Of a DNA stretch of 64,000 nucleotides, positions 1-10,576 are shown one piece after another. Each line of letters opens with the position of its first letter. Positions within the stretch are counted from its first letter, which is position 1. Under the pieces are notes generated by a model. The model saw only the letters and a program-made list of their open reading frames with translations, was not told where the DNA came from and made no database searches. Source of the stretch: Chamaelirium japonicum (Eukaryota > Streptophyta > Magnoliopsida > Liliales > Melanthiaceae); the NCBI GenBank assembly GCA_947650365.1, contig OX393551.1, positions 92,726,697-92,790,696 of the forward strand, given 5' to 3'. A program made the translations under genes and the position numbers.

Positions 1-87
1 CCTAAAGGGGTTGTATATTATTTATAGGGTATACTTACTTAGGGCCTAAGCAATCTATGGGAAACCCTAATCTATAGGAAAAGAGAG
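1..87 (-). mobile_element. LTR fragment cut by window start
   Basis: R start, TATA (TATTATTTATAGGG) and U3 to the CTATAGG junction. Confidence 0.75.
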
Positions 88-95
88 AAGAGAAT

Positions 96-310
96 AGTGA
101 GATTTAATTATATTATTGAGAAGTGGAGTTTTAGAATTTAGATTCCTTCTTACTTCATTCCTATACCCATGGCCAATGGACTGGAGTAGGTCTTCTTCTC
201 TCTTCTATCTTCATTTATATCTCTGTTCTCTTCTCTCTCTTTTGTCTTTGTTTCTCTCTCTGTTTTCTTGCGACTGGTCGGTTGAGCTCGACATGTTCGT
301 ACTGATAACG
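96..310 (-). repeat. Leader module with primer site, minus strand
   Basis: Typical single leader: GGAATTTAGATTCC-like palindrome, CTATACCCATGGCCAATGG, a CT-rich tract of about 110 bp, GACTGGTCGGTTGAGC, then primer site 297-310. On its sense (minus) strand the leader is purine-rich. Short open frames across it are low-complexity Phe/Leu/Ser runs. Confidence 0.7.
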
Positions 311-432
311 TGTTATGAGATGGGAGAAAGAGAGAGCCGTCAAATGTGACCCACCCTAAAAGGATCGTATATTATTTATAGGGTAAGCTTACTTAGGGCC
401 TAAGCAATCTATGGGAAACCCTAATCCATAGG
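311..432 (-). mobile_element. LTR, U3 truncated at CCATAGG junction
   Basis: TGTTATGAGATGGG, R-U5, TATA and palindrome, then joined to the recurrent AGAAGAGAATATGGAGATTTAA stretch. Confidence 0.75.
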
Positions 433-2395
433 AGAAGAGAAGAGAATATGGAGATTTAATTATATTATTAAGAAGTGGAGTTTTTGACTTCTTCTCTATT
501 CTCTCTTTTTCTCTCTTCTCACAACACGTAATCAGTATGAACATGTCAAGCCCAGTCGACCAATCGCAAAAAAACAGAGAGAGAAACAAAGACAGAAGAG
601 AGAGAAGAATATATTAGAGAACAGAGAGATAAATAAAGAGAGAAAAGAGAAGAAGCCCTACTCTAGTCCATTGGCTACGAGTATAGGTTCAAAGTAAGTA
701 GAAATCTAAATTCCAAAACTCCACTTCTTAATATTTATACGACCCCTTTATGGTGGGGCATGTTTGACGGGTCTCTCTTTGTCCTATCTTACAATACGTT
801 ATTAGCACGAATATATCAAGCCCAACCGACCTGTCCCAAGAAAACAAAGAGAGAAACAAAGACAATAGTAGAGTTTTTGAATTTAGATTTCTTCTTACTT
901 CACACCTATACCCGTGGCCAATGGATTGGAGCAGGACTTCTTCTCACTTCTCTCTTCATTTATCTCTCTGGTCTATTCTCTTTTCTTTTCTTTCTTCTAT
1001 AGAGTTTTCAACTGGAGTAGGACTTCTTCTCCCTTCTATCTTTATTTATCTCTCTGTTCTCTTCTCTCTTTTGTCTTTGTTTCTCTCTTCGTTTTCTTAT
1101 GACTGGTCGGCTGGGATCGACATGTTCGTGCTGATAACGTATTGTGAGATGGGAGAGAGAGAGCTGTCAAATATGACCCACCCTAAAATGATCGTATAAA
1201 TATTGCGAAGTGGAGTTTTAGAATTTAGATTCCTTCTTACTTCACAGCTATACCCATGGCCAATGGACTGGAGTATGACTTCTTCTCTCTTCTGTCTTCG
1301 TTTATCTCTTTATTCTCTTTTCTCTTCTTCTTTCTCTTCTCTCTTTGTTTCTTTCTATGTTTCCTTATGACTGATCTGCTGGGCTCGACATGTTCGTGTT
1401 GATATCGTGTTATAAGAAGAGAGAAGAGAATTAAGAGATAAATAAAGAGAGAAGAGAGAGCAAGTCATTCTCTATATTATTTAACTAATATATGATTATG
1501 AAAAAAACAGAGGGAGAAACAATGATAGAAGAGAGAGAAGAAGAGAGAATAGAACGGAGAGATAAACGAAAAAAGAAGAAGTCTTGCTCTAGTCCATTGG
1601 CCAAGGGTATAGGTGTAAAGTAAGAAGGAATCTAAATTTTAAATCTCTACTTCTCAATATTTATATGACCTGTTTAGGGTGGGGCATGTTTGATGACTCT
1701 CTTATTCTCCCATCTCACAACACTTACCATATAAATAATGTATGACCCCTTTAGGGTAGGGCATATTAGATGGCTCTCTCTTTCTCCTATCTCATAATAT
1801 ATTATCAGCACGAATATATCAAGCCCAACCGACCAGTCATAAGAAACGAAGAGAAAAATGAAGATAGAAGAGAAAAAAGAAGAGAGAAAAGAAGAAAGAG
1901 AAGAGAATGGAGAGATAAACGAAGAGAGAAGAGAGATGAAGTCCTGCTCCAGTCCATTAACCATGGGTTTAGATGTGAAGTAAGAAGGAATCTAAATTCC
2001 AAAACTCCACTTCTGTCTTCGTTTCTTTTTTTATTTTCTTGCAATTGGTCGGCTGGGCTCAATAGGTTCATGCTGATAACTTGTAATGAGATGGGAGAAA
2101 GAGAGAGCCATCAAACGAGCCCAACCCTAAAGGGGTCGTATAAATATTAAGAAGTAGAGTTTTGGAATTTAGATTCCTTCATACTTCATACCTATACCCG
2201 TGGTCAATGGACTGGAGTGCAACTTCTTCTCTCTTCTCTCTTCGTTTATCTCTCCGTTCTCTTCTATCTTCTTCTGTCTTCTCTCTTCGTTTATCTCTCT
2301 ATTCTCTTCTTTCTTCTTTTCTCTCTTTTATCTTCGTTTCTTTCTCTATTTTTTTGTGACTGGTCAGTTGGGCTCGATATGTTCATACTGATAAC
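433..2395. repeat. Mixed-orientation leader/R-U5 array
   Basis: Leader modules switch strand several times. Plus-strand primer sites: 524-537, 797-810, 1800-1813. Minus-strand: 1126-1139 and about 2068-2081. R-U5 fragments without TATA lie at 739-796, 1140-1205, 1660-1725 and about 2082-2150. No gene is visible. Confidence 0.65.
1725..1799 (+). mobile_element. TATA-containing LTR end fused to a preceding LTR end
   Basis: The upstream fragment ends CTCACAACA and is followed at once by CTTACCATATAAATAATG and a second R-U5. This tandem LTR end lacks a primer site between the two. The same junction is in copy B near 42167-42250. Confidence 0.7.
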
Positions 2396-2510
2396 TGTTT
2401 TGGAGATAGGAGAAAGAGCGAGCCATCAAACGTGTCCCACCTTAAAGGAGTCATATATTATTTATAGGGTAAGATAACTTTGGGCCTAAATAATCTATAG
2501 AAAAAAGAAA
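2396..2510 (-). mobile_element. LTR, U3 truncated
   Basis: Starts TGTTTTGGAGATAGG. TATA intact; the palindrome is degenerate (CTTTGGGCCTAAA). Confidence 0.7.
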
Positions 2511-3070
2511 CAAAGATAGAAGAGAGAAGAAAATATAGAGAGAAACGAAGATATAAGAGAGAGAAAAAGAGAATGGAGAACAAAGAGATAAACGAAGAGA
2601 GAAGAGAGAAGAAGTCTTGCCTAGTCCATTCACCACGGGTATTGGTATGAAGTAAGTAGGAATCTAAATTTCAAAACTCCACACAAAACAGAAAAGAAGA
2701 GAGAAGAGAACAAAGAGATAAATAAAGAAAGAAAAAGTCATGCACCAGTCCATTGGCCACGGGTATAGGTGTGAAGTAAGAAGGAATCTAAATTTCAAAA
2801 ACTCCACTTTGCAATAATTTATTTTATTTAAAGTAAACTAATTAAATAAATATTGAGAGATAAGAGATAAGAAGTCCTACCTAGTCAATTCGGCACGGGT
2901 ATATGTATGAAGTAAGTAGGAATCTAAATTTCAAAACTCCACAAAAAAGAGAAAAGAAGAGAGAAGAGAACAAAGAGATAAATAAAGAAAGAAGAAGTCA
3001 TGCTCCAGTCCATTGGCCACGGGTATAGGTGTAAAGTAAGAAGGAATCTAAATTTCAAAACCTCCACTTT
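2511..3070 (+). repeat. Three tandem leader modules without LTR
   Basis: Two modules (about 2693-2830 and 2944-3091) are near-identical direct repeats, including GAAGAAGTCATGC..CCAGTCCATTGGCC and the unusual end CACTTTGCAATAATTTATT. The same pair exists in copy B near 43133-43270 and 43384-43530. Confidence 0.7.
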
Positions 3071-3258
3071 GCAATAATTTATTTTATTTAGATAATTCAA
3101 TAACTATTTATACTAGAATAATTATATTTAATTAATTACTTTACTAAAAACTTAATTATTAAATTATTAAATTATTTAAAATATTAATAAATAAATAAAT
3201 GGTTAATTTAATTAAAAAAATTATTGTAACATTACTATGATAATAAAAATAAAGTCAA
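3071..3258. repeat. A+T-rich spacer
   Basis: Nearly pure A/T, ending in the recurrent TACTATGATAATAA and GAGATGATACTATT-type motif that links spacers to leaders. No coding potential. Confidence 0.6.
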
Positions 3259-3675
3259 GATGATACTATTACGAAGTACAGTTTTGGAATTTAGATTCCT
3301 TCTTACTTCACACCTATACCCTTGGCTAATGGACTGGAGCATGACTTCTTCTCTCTTCTCTCTTTATTTATCTTTACGTTCTCTTCTCTCTTTTTCTCTC
3401 TCTTCTATTTTTGTTTCTCTTTCTGTTTTTTTTTTCTCTTTTTCTCTTTCTTCTGTGGAGTTTTGGAATTTAGATTCCTTCATACTTCATACCTATACCC
3501 GTGGCCAATTGACTGGCGTAGGACTTCTTCTCTCTTCTCTCTTTATTTATCTCTCCATTCTCTTCTCTTTTCTTCCCTCTCTTCTGTGGAATTTTGGAAT
3601 TTAGATTCCACCTTAATTTATACCTATACCCATGGCGAATGGACTAGAGCAGAACTTCTTTTCTCTTCTCTCTTA
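3259..3675 (-). repeat. Three leader ends in tandem
   Basis: GGAATTTAGATTCC plus CTATACCC blocks repeat at about 3287, 3463 and 3594, with shortened CT tracts and no primer site between them. Confidence 0.65.
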
Positions 3676-3850
3676 ATATTTATTTAATTAGTTTATTTTA
3701 TATTTTTAATACTGAAAAAATAATTAAATAACTAGTTTATTAAATTTTTAAATAAATTCAAATTATTAAAATATCTCTTATATTATTTATTAAATTAAAT
3801 TATTAATAATATATTTAATATATTTTATTTAATTTAAGCTTGTCACATTT
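3676..3850. repeat. A+T-rich spacer
   Basis: Nothing beyond A/T-rich simple sequence. Counterpart at about 44118-44290. Confidence 0.55.
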
Positions 3851-4716
3851 ATGTCTTCGTTCACTTCTTTCTTTCTTCCATCTCACAATACGTTATCAGC
3901 ACGAACATGTCGAGCCCAGCTGACCAGTCGCAAGAAAACGGAGAGAGAAACGAAGACAGAAGTGAACTTTTGGAATTTAGATTCCTTCATACTTCACACC
4001 TATACCCGTGGTCAATGGAATAGAATAGGAGTTTTTCTCTCTTCTATCTTTGTTTATCTCTCTGTTCTCTTCTTTTTTCTTCTCTCTCTTCTGTCTTCGT
4101 TTCTCTCTCCGTTCTCTCTTCTTTCTTCTTCTCTCTCTTCTATGGAGTTTTGGAATTTAGATTCCTTCTTACTTCATACCTATATCCGTGTGAAGTATAG
4201 GTGTAAAGTAAGAAAGAATCTAAATTCCAAAACTCTACTTCTATCTTCATTTCTTTCTCTGCTTTCTTATGACTAATCAGTTGGGCTCGATTTGTTTGTG
4301 CTGATAACGTATTGTGAGATATGAGAAAGAGAGAGTCATCAAACATGTGCTACCATAAAAGGGTCATATAAATACTGAGAAATAAAGTTTTGGAATTTAG
4401 ATTCCTTCTTACTTCTGTCTTCTCTTTTCTTCTCTCTTCTCACAATACATTATCAGCACGAACATGTCAAGCCCAACTGACCTGTCACAAGAAAATAGAG
4501 AGAGAAACGAAAATAGAAGGGAGAGAACAAGAGAGAAGAGAAAAGAGAGATAAACGAAGATAGAAGAGAGAAGAAGTCCTTTTCGAGTCCATTTGTCACG
4601 GATTTAGGTGTGAAGTAAAAAAGAATATAAATTCTAAAACTCTACTTCTGTCTTTGTTTCTCTCCCCGTTTTCTTTTGAATGGTCGACTCGGCTCAACAT
4701 ATTCGTACTGATAACG
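3851..4716. repeat. Leader modules, both orientations
   Basis: Plus primer sites at 3893-3906 (exact consensus) and about 4450-4463. A minus-strand R-U5 fragment lies at about 4309-4375. Leaders flip at about 3965, 4195 and 4385. Confidence 0.6.
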
Positions 4717-4853
4717 TATTATGAGATGGGAGAAAGAGAGAGCCGTCAAAATACCCCACTCTACAGGGGTCATATATTATTTATAGGGTAGGCCTAAGTA
4801 ATCTATGGGAAACCCTAATCTATGAGAGAGATCCGACGGTGGACAGCCATCCT
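4717..4853 (-). mobile_element. LTR joined to leader through GGAT microhomology
   Basis: R-U5, TATA and U3 out to GATCCGACGGTGGACAGCCATCC, then a direct switch to TTCTTACTTCACA of a leader. The shared CATCC/GGATG bases mark the junction. Confidence 0.75.
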
Positions 4854-5129
4854 TCTTACTTCACATTTATACCCATGGCGAATGGACTGGAGCAGGACTT
4901 CTTCTCTCTTCTATCTTTGTTTATCTCTCTGTTCTCTTATGTCTTCTTCTCTCTTTTCTGTCTTCGTTTATCTCTCCGTTCTCTTCTCTCTTCTTCTCTA
5001 TCTTCTGTCTTTGTTTCTCTCTTTGTTTCCTTATGACTGGCCGGTTGGGCTCGATATGTTCGTGCTAATAATGTATTGTGAGGTGGGAGAAAACGAGAAG
5101 AGAACAGAGAGATAAACACAGAGAGAATT

Positions 5130-5470
5130 GTTAAATATTAAATTATCTTACAACACATCATCAGTATGAACATATCGAAGAAAGAAGAGAAAAGTGAGAA
5201 GAAGGAAGAGAGAAGAAGGACTGCAATCAATTAATCATAATTTAAATCTCTCTTATAAGTAATATTCATACCTAATCCATATTTATATCTCTTGTACCTG
5301 CAATCAATTAAATATAGGTCTTTTTTCTTCTACTTCTCTTCATTCACCTCAACGTTATAATTAGTTAAATAATTATATATCATAATAATTCTACTATAAG
5401 TTTTTTTAATTAAGTTAATCATTAAATTAAAACAAAGAGAGAAGAGAATTTAATATGATAATCATAATAA
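5130..5470. repeat. Low-copy A+T-rich stretch
   Basis: Contains a direct repeat of CTGCAATCAATTAA (about 5220 and 5298) and the phrase TTATATCTCTTGTACC, not seen elsewhere in the window. It ends in the recurrent AATCATAATAACGTTGAGATG motif. Most of it is missing from copy B. Confidence 0.5.
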
Positions 5471-5783
5471 CGTTGAGATGATACTATTAAGAAGTGGAGT
5501 TTTGGTATTTAGATTCCTTCTTACTTTATATTTATCCCGTGGCCAATGGACTGGAGCAGAAGTTCTTCTATCTTTGTTTATCTCTCCGTTCTCTTCTTTC
5601 TTCTTCTATCTCTTCTGTCTTCGTTTCTCTCTCCGTTTTCTTATGACTGGTCAGCTGGGCTCGACATGTTCTTGCTGAAACATGTTGTGAGATAGAAGAT
5701 TGCTTATTTATTTTATTTATAGACTGGAGCAGGACTTCTCCTCTCTTCTCTCTTCATTTATAATTTAATTAAAAAAGAATAAT

Positions 5784-6495
5784 CTCAATGTTATTATGAT
5801 TATCATAGTAATGTTACTATAATTTTTTTAATTAAATTATTTATTTAACAAATTATTTAATAATTTAAATAATTTAAATAATTTAATTATTAAGTATTTA
5901 GTAAAATAATAATTTATTTAATATTGAATAGATTATTAATTTCACTAATATACGAAGAAATATTATAGAAATCCTATTTATTAAATTATCATAGTTTAAT
6001 TTTTTAAAATTATAGTAATATTACTATGATAATCATTATTTCTTTAATTAGTTATTTAAATCATCTCAACGTTATTATGATTATAAAAAATTTTTTTTTT
6101 TTAAATTATTTATTTGTTTAAGTAAATGATCTATTTAATATATTTCTTCACTAAATAAAATTTTAATTAAAGATAAATAATATCTAAAGAAATAATTAAT
6201 AAAATAAATTAATAAATTAATTATATATATTAATTATTATTTCTTTATTTAATAATTTAAATAATTAAATAGTTACCTCTTTGAATTATTTAATAATATA
6301 ATAATAATAGATAAATGAAAAAATAAATTTACCTAAATAACTAGATAATTTAATAATTGAGTAAATTAATTATTTTACTAAAAACTTAATTATTTAAATT
6401 ATTAAATAATTTTAAATATTTAATATATAAATAAATGATTAATTTAATTAAAAAAATTATAGTAATATTACTCTGATAATCATAATAACGTAGAG
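5784..6495. repeat. A+T-rich foldback element with ~50 bp inverted ends
   Basis: The left end TCTCAATGTTATTATGATTA continues to about 5840, and the right end (about 6440-6495) is its inverted copy (TAATCATAATAACGTAGAGA). The core of roughly 600 bp is almost only A/T. It resembles a MITE or foldback element, but neither a target duplication nor a clean outer edge is visible. Confidence 0.5.
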
Positions 6496-6512
6496 ATGAC
6501 TGGTCAGTCCTA

Positions 6513-6595
6513 ATTATTTATAGGGTAAGCTTACTTAGGGCCTAAGCAATCTATGGGAAACCCTAATCAATGGGAGAGATCCGACGGTGGATAGT
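6513..6595 (-). mobile_element. LTR fragment, left arm of close inverted pair
   Basis: TATA to GATCCGACGGTGGATAG; R-U5 absent. Confidence 0.7.
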
Positions 6596-6683
6596 GATAT
6601 GATAATTAGAGAGAGAAGAAGAGAGAAGAGAGAAGACGTCCTACTTCAGTCCATTCACCACGGGTATAGGTGTGAAGTAAGAA

Positions 6684-6831
6684 GGATGACTATCCACCGT
6701 CGGATCTCTCCTATGGATTAGGGTTTCCAATAGATTGCTTAGGTCCTAAGTAAGCTAACCCTATAAATAATATATTATCGTTTTAGAGTGGGGCACGTTT
6801 GACGGCTCTCTCTTTCTCCTACATCATAACA
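6684..6831 (+). mobile_element. LTR, right arm of close inverted pair
   Basis: Starts GGATGACTATCCACC at a leader junction and ends CATAACA. The primer site TGTTATCAGCATGA is at 6832-6845. About 88 bp separate it from the left arm. Confidence 0.75.
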
Positions 6832-6845
6832 TGTTATCAGCATGA

Positions 6846-7424
6846 GCATATCGAGCGCAGCCGACCAGTCGCAAGAAAATGAAGAGAGAAATAAAGATAA
6901 AAGAGCGAAAAGAAGAGGTAAGAGAACTGAGAGATAAATAAAGAGAGAAGAGAGAAGAAGTCCTGCTCCAGTTCATTTGCCACAGGTATAGGTGTAAAGT
7001 AAGAAAGAATCTAAATTCCAAAACTCCTCAAAAGAGAGAGAAGAGAACAGAGAGATAAATGAAGAGAGGAAAGAGAAGAAGCCCTACTCTAGTCCATTGG
7101 TCAAAGATATAGGTGTTAAGTAAGAAGGAATCTAAGTAGGGTAGGGTATGTTTGATGGATCTCTCTTTCTCCCATCTCACAATACATTATCAGTACGAAC
7201 ATGTCGAGCCCAGCTGACCAGTCACAAGAAAATGAAGAGAGAAACGAAGGGAGAAAAGAGAAGAAGCCCTACTCCAATCCATTAGCCACGGGTATAGGTG
7301 TGAAGTAGTGTGAAGTAAGAAGGAGTCTAAACTCCAAAACTCAACTTCCTAATAAATAATATAGGACCCCTTTAGGGTGGGGCATATTTGACGGCTCTTT
7401 CTTTTTTAAGTATGAACCTGAAAT
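6846..7424 (+). repeat. Leader modules and R-U5 fragments
   Basis: Three shortened leaders, with R-U5 fragments at about 7138-7183 (primer site following) and 7350-7410. Copy A only. Confidence 0.6.
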
Positions 7425-7810
7425 AATCAATGTTATTATAAATTTTTTTTAGGGTGGGGCACTATTATTTATCTCTACGTTCTCTCACTCAGTTTAAATA
7501 ATTGACTAATTATTTAATTATTTAAAAATAAAATAAGAATTAAAGAAATAACTAATAAAATAAATTAAGAAAATAATTATATAATTAAATCATTATTTAT
7601 TTATTGAATAATTTAAATAATTAAATAGTTACCTAATTTAATTATTTAATAATTAAATAATAATAAATAAATTAAATAATAAATTTAATTAAATAATTAG
7701 ATATTTAAATGATTAAATTAATTAATTATTTTATTAAAAACTAAATTATTAAATTATTTAATAATTAAATAAAATTTTAATATAATTTAAAAAATTATAG
7801 TAACATTAAT
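7425..7810. repeat. A+T-rich block
   Basis: Ends in ATAATTATAATAACGTTGAG, the minus-orientation boundary motif. No genes. Copy A only. Confidence 0.55.
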
Positions 7811-7925
7811 ATGATAATTATAATAACGTTGAGATGATACTATTGAGAAGTGGAGTTTTTGAATTTAGATTTCTTCTTACTTCACACCTATACCCATGGC
7901 CAATGGACTAAAGTAGGACTTCTTC

Positions 7926-7996
7926 TTACTTAGGGCCTATGCAATCTATGCGAAACCCTAATCCGTGGGAGAGATCCGATGGTGGACAGTTATCCG
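7926..7996 (-). mobile_element. LTR U3 fragment, left arm of close inverted pair
   Basis: CTTAGGGCCTATG to GATCCGATGGTGGACAG; TATA and U5 missing. Confidence 0.65.
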
Positions 7997-8071
7997 ATAA
8001 TTACAAAAAGAAGAAGAGAAAAGAAGTCCAGCTCCAGTCCATTCGCCACGGGTATAGGTGTGAAGTAAGAA

Positions 8072-8219
8072 GGATGGTTGTCCATCGTCGGATCTCTCCC
8101 ATAGATTAGGGTTTCCTATAAATTGCTTAGGTCCTAAGTAAGCTTACCCTAAAAATAATATACTATCCCTTTAGGGTTGAGCACGTCTGACGGCTTTTTC
8201 ATTCTCCCATCTCACAATA
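8072..8219 (+). mobile_element. LTR, right arm of close inverted pair
   Basis: GGATGGTTGTCC start at a leader junction, TATA mutated (CCCTAAAAATAATA), end CACAATA. Primer site TGTTATCAGCATGA at 8220-8233. Confidence 0.72.
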
Positions 8220-8233
8220 TGTTATCAGCATGA

Positions 8234-9056
8234 ACATATCGAGTCCAGCCGACCAGTCGCAAGAAAACGGTGAGAGAAACGAAGAAAGAAGAGGGAGAGA
8301 AGAAGAGGGAGAGAAGAAAAGAGAAAAGAACGGAGAGATAATTGAAAAGGTAAGAGAAAAAAAGTCCTGTTCTAGTTCATTGGCATGACTAAAAAGAGAT
8401 TAAACATGGAGCAGGACTAAAAATAATATTAGTTAAATAATCTCTCCCATTTAGCATGAATATGTCGAGTCCAACAGACCAGTCATAAGAAAACGGAGAG
8501 AGAAACGAAGACAAAAAAGAAAGAAGAAAACAGAGAGACAAACGAAGAGAGAATAGAGAAGAAGTCCTACTCCAATCCATTCGCCACGGGTATAGATATG
8601 AATTAAGACGGAATCTAAATTCCAAAACTCTAGTTCTCAATAATATAATTAAATCTTTCCGTTCTTTTCTTTCTTCTTCTCTCTCTTTTGTCGTCTCTTC
8701 TCTTTTTATTTTCTTGCGACTAGTTAGCTGGGCTCGATATGTTAGTACTGATATCGTGTTGTGAGATGGGAGAAAGAGAGAAGAGAACAGAAAGATAAAC
8801 GAGGAGAGAAAAAAAAAGAAGTCCTGCTTATGCCCTAAATAATCTCCCAGGGATTAGGGTTTATCATAGATTTCTTAGGCCCAAAGTAATCTTACCTAAT
8901 AAATAATATACCTTTGTGCCTCTCCAGTCTATTGGCCACGGGTATAGGTGTGAAGTAAGAAGGAATATAAATTCCAAAACTCCACTTCTTAATATTTATA
9001 CGACCCCTTTAGGGTGGGGCATATTTGATAGCTCTTTCTTTCTCCCATCTCACAAT
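8234..9056. repeat. Leader modules with decayed LTR fragment
   Basis: Contains minus-strand PBS remnants near 8742-8755, a degenerate plus-strand LTR piece at about 8832-8915 (GGATTAGGGTTTATC, TAATAAATAATATA) and an R-U5 fragment at 8998-9056. The primer site at 9057-9070 is CGTTATCAGCACGA, the exact consensus. Confidence 0.6.
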
Positions 9057-9681
9057 ACGTTATCAGCACGAACATGTCGATCCTAGCCGACCAGTCATGA
9101 AAAAACGGAGAGAGAAACGAAGACAGATGTGGAGTTTTGGAATTTATATTCTTTCTTTTTTTACACCTATACCCGTGGCCAATGGACCAGAGCAGGACTT
9201 TTTCTCTTTTTTCTCTTTGTTTATATCTCCGTTCTCTTCTTCTCTTTCTTCTATCTTTGTTACTTTCTCTGTTTTCTTGTGACTGGTCGGCTGGACTCTA
9301 TATGTTCATACTGATAACATGTTGTGAGATTAAATAAGTATAATAAATAAAGAGTTGGTAGAGATCTGATGGGTAATATAAATATTAAGAAGTGGAGTTT
9401 TGGAATTTAGCTTCCTTCTTACTTCATAACTATACCTGTGGCCAATGGACTGGAGTAGAAGTTCTTCTCTCTTCTCACTTCGTTTATCTCTCCGTTCTCT
9501 TCTCTCTTCTTTAAAGATTATATGCCCCCTTTAGGGTGGGGTACGTTTGATGGCTCTCTCTTTCTCTCATCTCAAAACACATTATCAGTATGAACATGTC
9601 AAAGAGAGAATAAGTTCTGTAATTAATTAAATATTTATTTATTTAAATTCTATGGGGCTCGATATGTTCGTGCTGATAATA

Positions 9682-9849
9682 TGTTGTGAGATAGGAGAAA
9701 AAGAGAGCCGTCAAACGTGCCCCACCCTAAACGGGCCATATTTTATTTATAGGGTTAGCTTACTTAGGGCCTAAGCAATCTATGGGAAACCCTAATCCAT
9801 TAGAGAGATCCGATGGTGGGTAGCCATCCGATCGAACGATCTTATAACA
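9682..9849 (-). mobile_element. Full-length LTR, left arm of inverted pair
   Basis: 168 bp on the minus strand, from TGTTGTGAG (the U5 end) to TTATAACA (the outer U3 end). The primer site is at 9668-9681 on the minus strand. The shared outer flank (GTTGTAAT...AAAGCAAAAAA) follows at about 9850-9913. Confidence 0.8.
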
Positions 9850-10394
9850 GTTGTAATATTTTAGATTTTTTTAAAAAAAATATTAATTATTTTTAAAGCA
9901 AAAAATTTGTTTTTTTAAATTAATTATTTTACTAAAAACTTAATTTATAAATTTTTTAAATTATTAAATAATTTAAAGGAAGATAAATAAGAGAGAAGAG
10001 AGAAGAAGTCCTACTCTAGTCCATTCGCCACGGGTATAGTTGTGAAATAATAAGAAATCTAAATTCTAAAACTCCACTTCTCAATAGTATCATCTCAATG
10101 TTACTATGATTATCATAGTAAATTCTCTTCTCTCTTCATTTTAATTAAACTATTAATTTAATTATAAAAATTATAGTAACAATACTCCACTTAATTATTA
10201 TAGTAATAAAATAAAGTAAGAAGAGAGAAGATAATTAAATATTTATTTAGTTATTTAATTATCTAACTATTTAATTTATTAAAAAATTAAATAAATTAAA
10301 TAAAAGGAAGTAAAGAAAGAGGATGTGGCACACTCAAATTTTTGCTTTAAAAATATTTTACATTTTTCTTCAAAAAAATATAAAACATTACAAC
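9850..10394. repeat. A+T-rich spacer inside inverted LTR pair
   Basis: 545 bp. Its two ends are inverted copies of the LTR outer flank for about 65 bp. Between them lie one leader end (about 9976-10080) and the palindrome TTACTATGAT/TATCATAGTAA (10101-10121). No coding potential is visible. Confidence 0.7.
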
Positions 10395-10562
10395 TGTTGA
10401 GAGATCGTTCGATCGGATTGCTATCCACCGTCGGACCTCTCCTATGGATTATGATTTCTTGTAGATTGCTTAGGCCCTAAGTAAGCTGACCCTATAAATA
10501 ATATACGACTCTTTTAGGGTGGGGCACGCTTGATGGTCCTCTTTTTCTTCTATCTTACAATA
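10395..10562 (+). mobile_element. Full-length LTR, right arm of inverted pair
   Basis: 168 bp, TGTTGAGAGATC to TTACAATA. The primer site TGTTATCAGCACGA is at 10563-10576. A purine tract (10304-10327) and the shared flank precede it. Confidence 0.8.
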
Positions 10563-10576
10563 TGTTATCAGCACGA

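Larger units (their letters stand above)
5195..8440. repeat. Segment present in copy A only
   Basis: Copy B passes directly from the equivalent of 5194 to that of 8441, at about 45640. Both A edges read approximately AGT(T)AA, a short microhomology, and there is no target-site duplication. A deletion from B is therefore simpler than an insertion into A. The segment holds leader modules, two A+T-rich blocks and two inverted LTR pairs (6513-6831 and 7926-8219). Confidence 0.85.

Noticed and set aside
3851..4276. Longest open frame, 141 codons, plus strand
   Set aside because: It crosses a primer site, several strand switches of the leader and CT-rich tracts. Its composition is Ser/Leu/Phe low-complexity with no domain. 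Similar frames occur wherever the module occurs and are broken differently in copy B.
9668..9681. CGTGCTGATAAC-type sequences as tRNA-Ile genes
   Set aside because: Only the anticodon-arm complement is present. There is no acceptor stem, D arm or T arm around any site, so these are primer-binding sites rather than tRNA genes.
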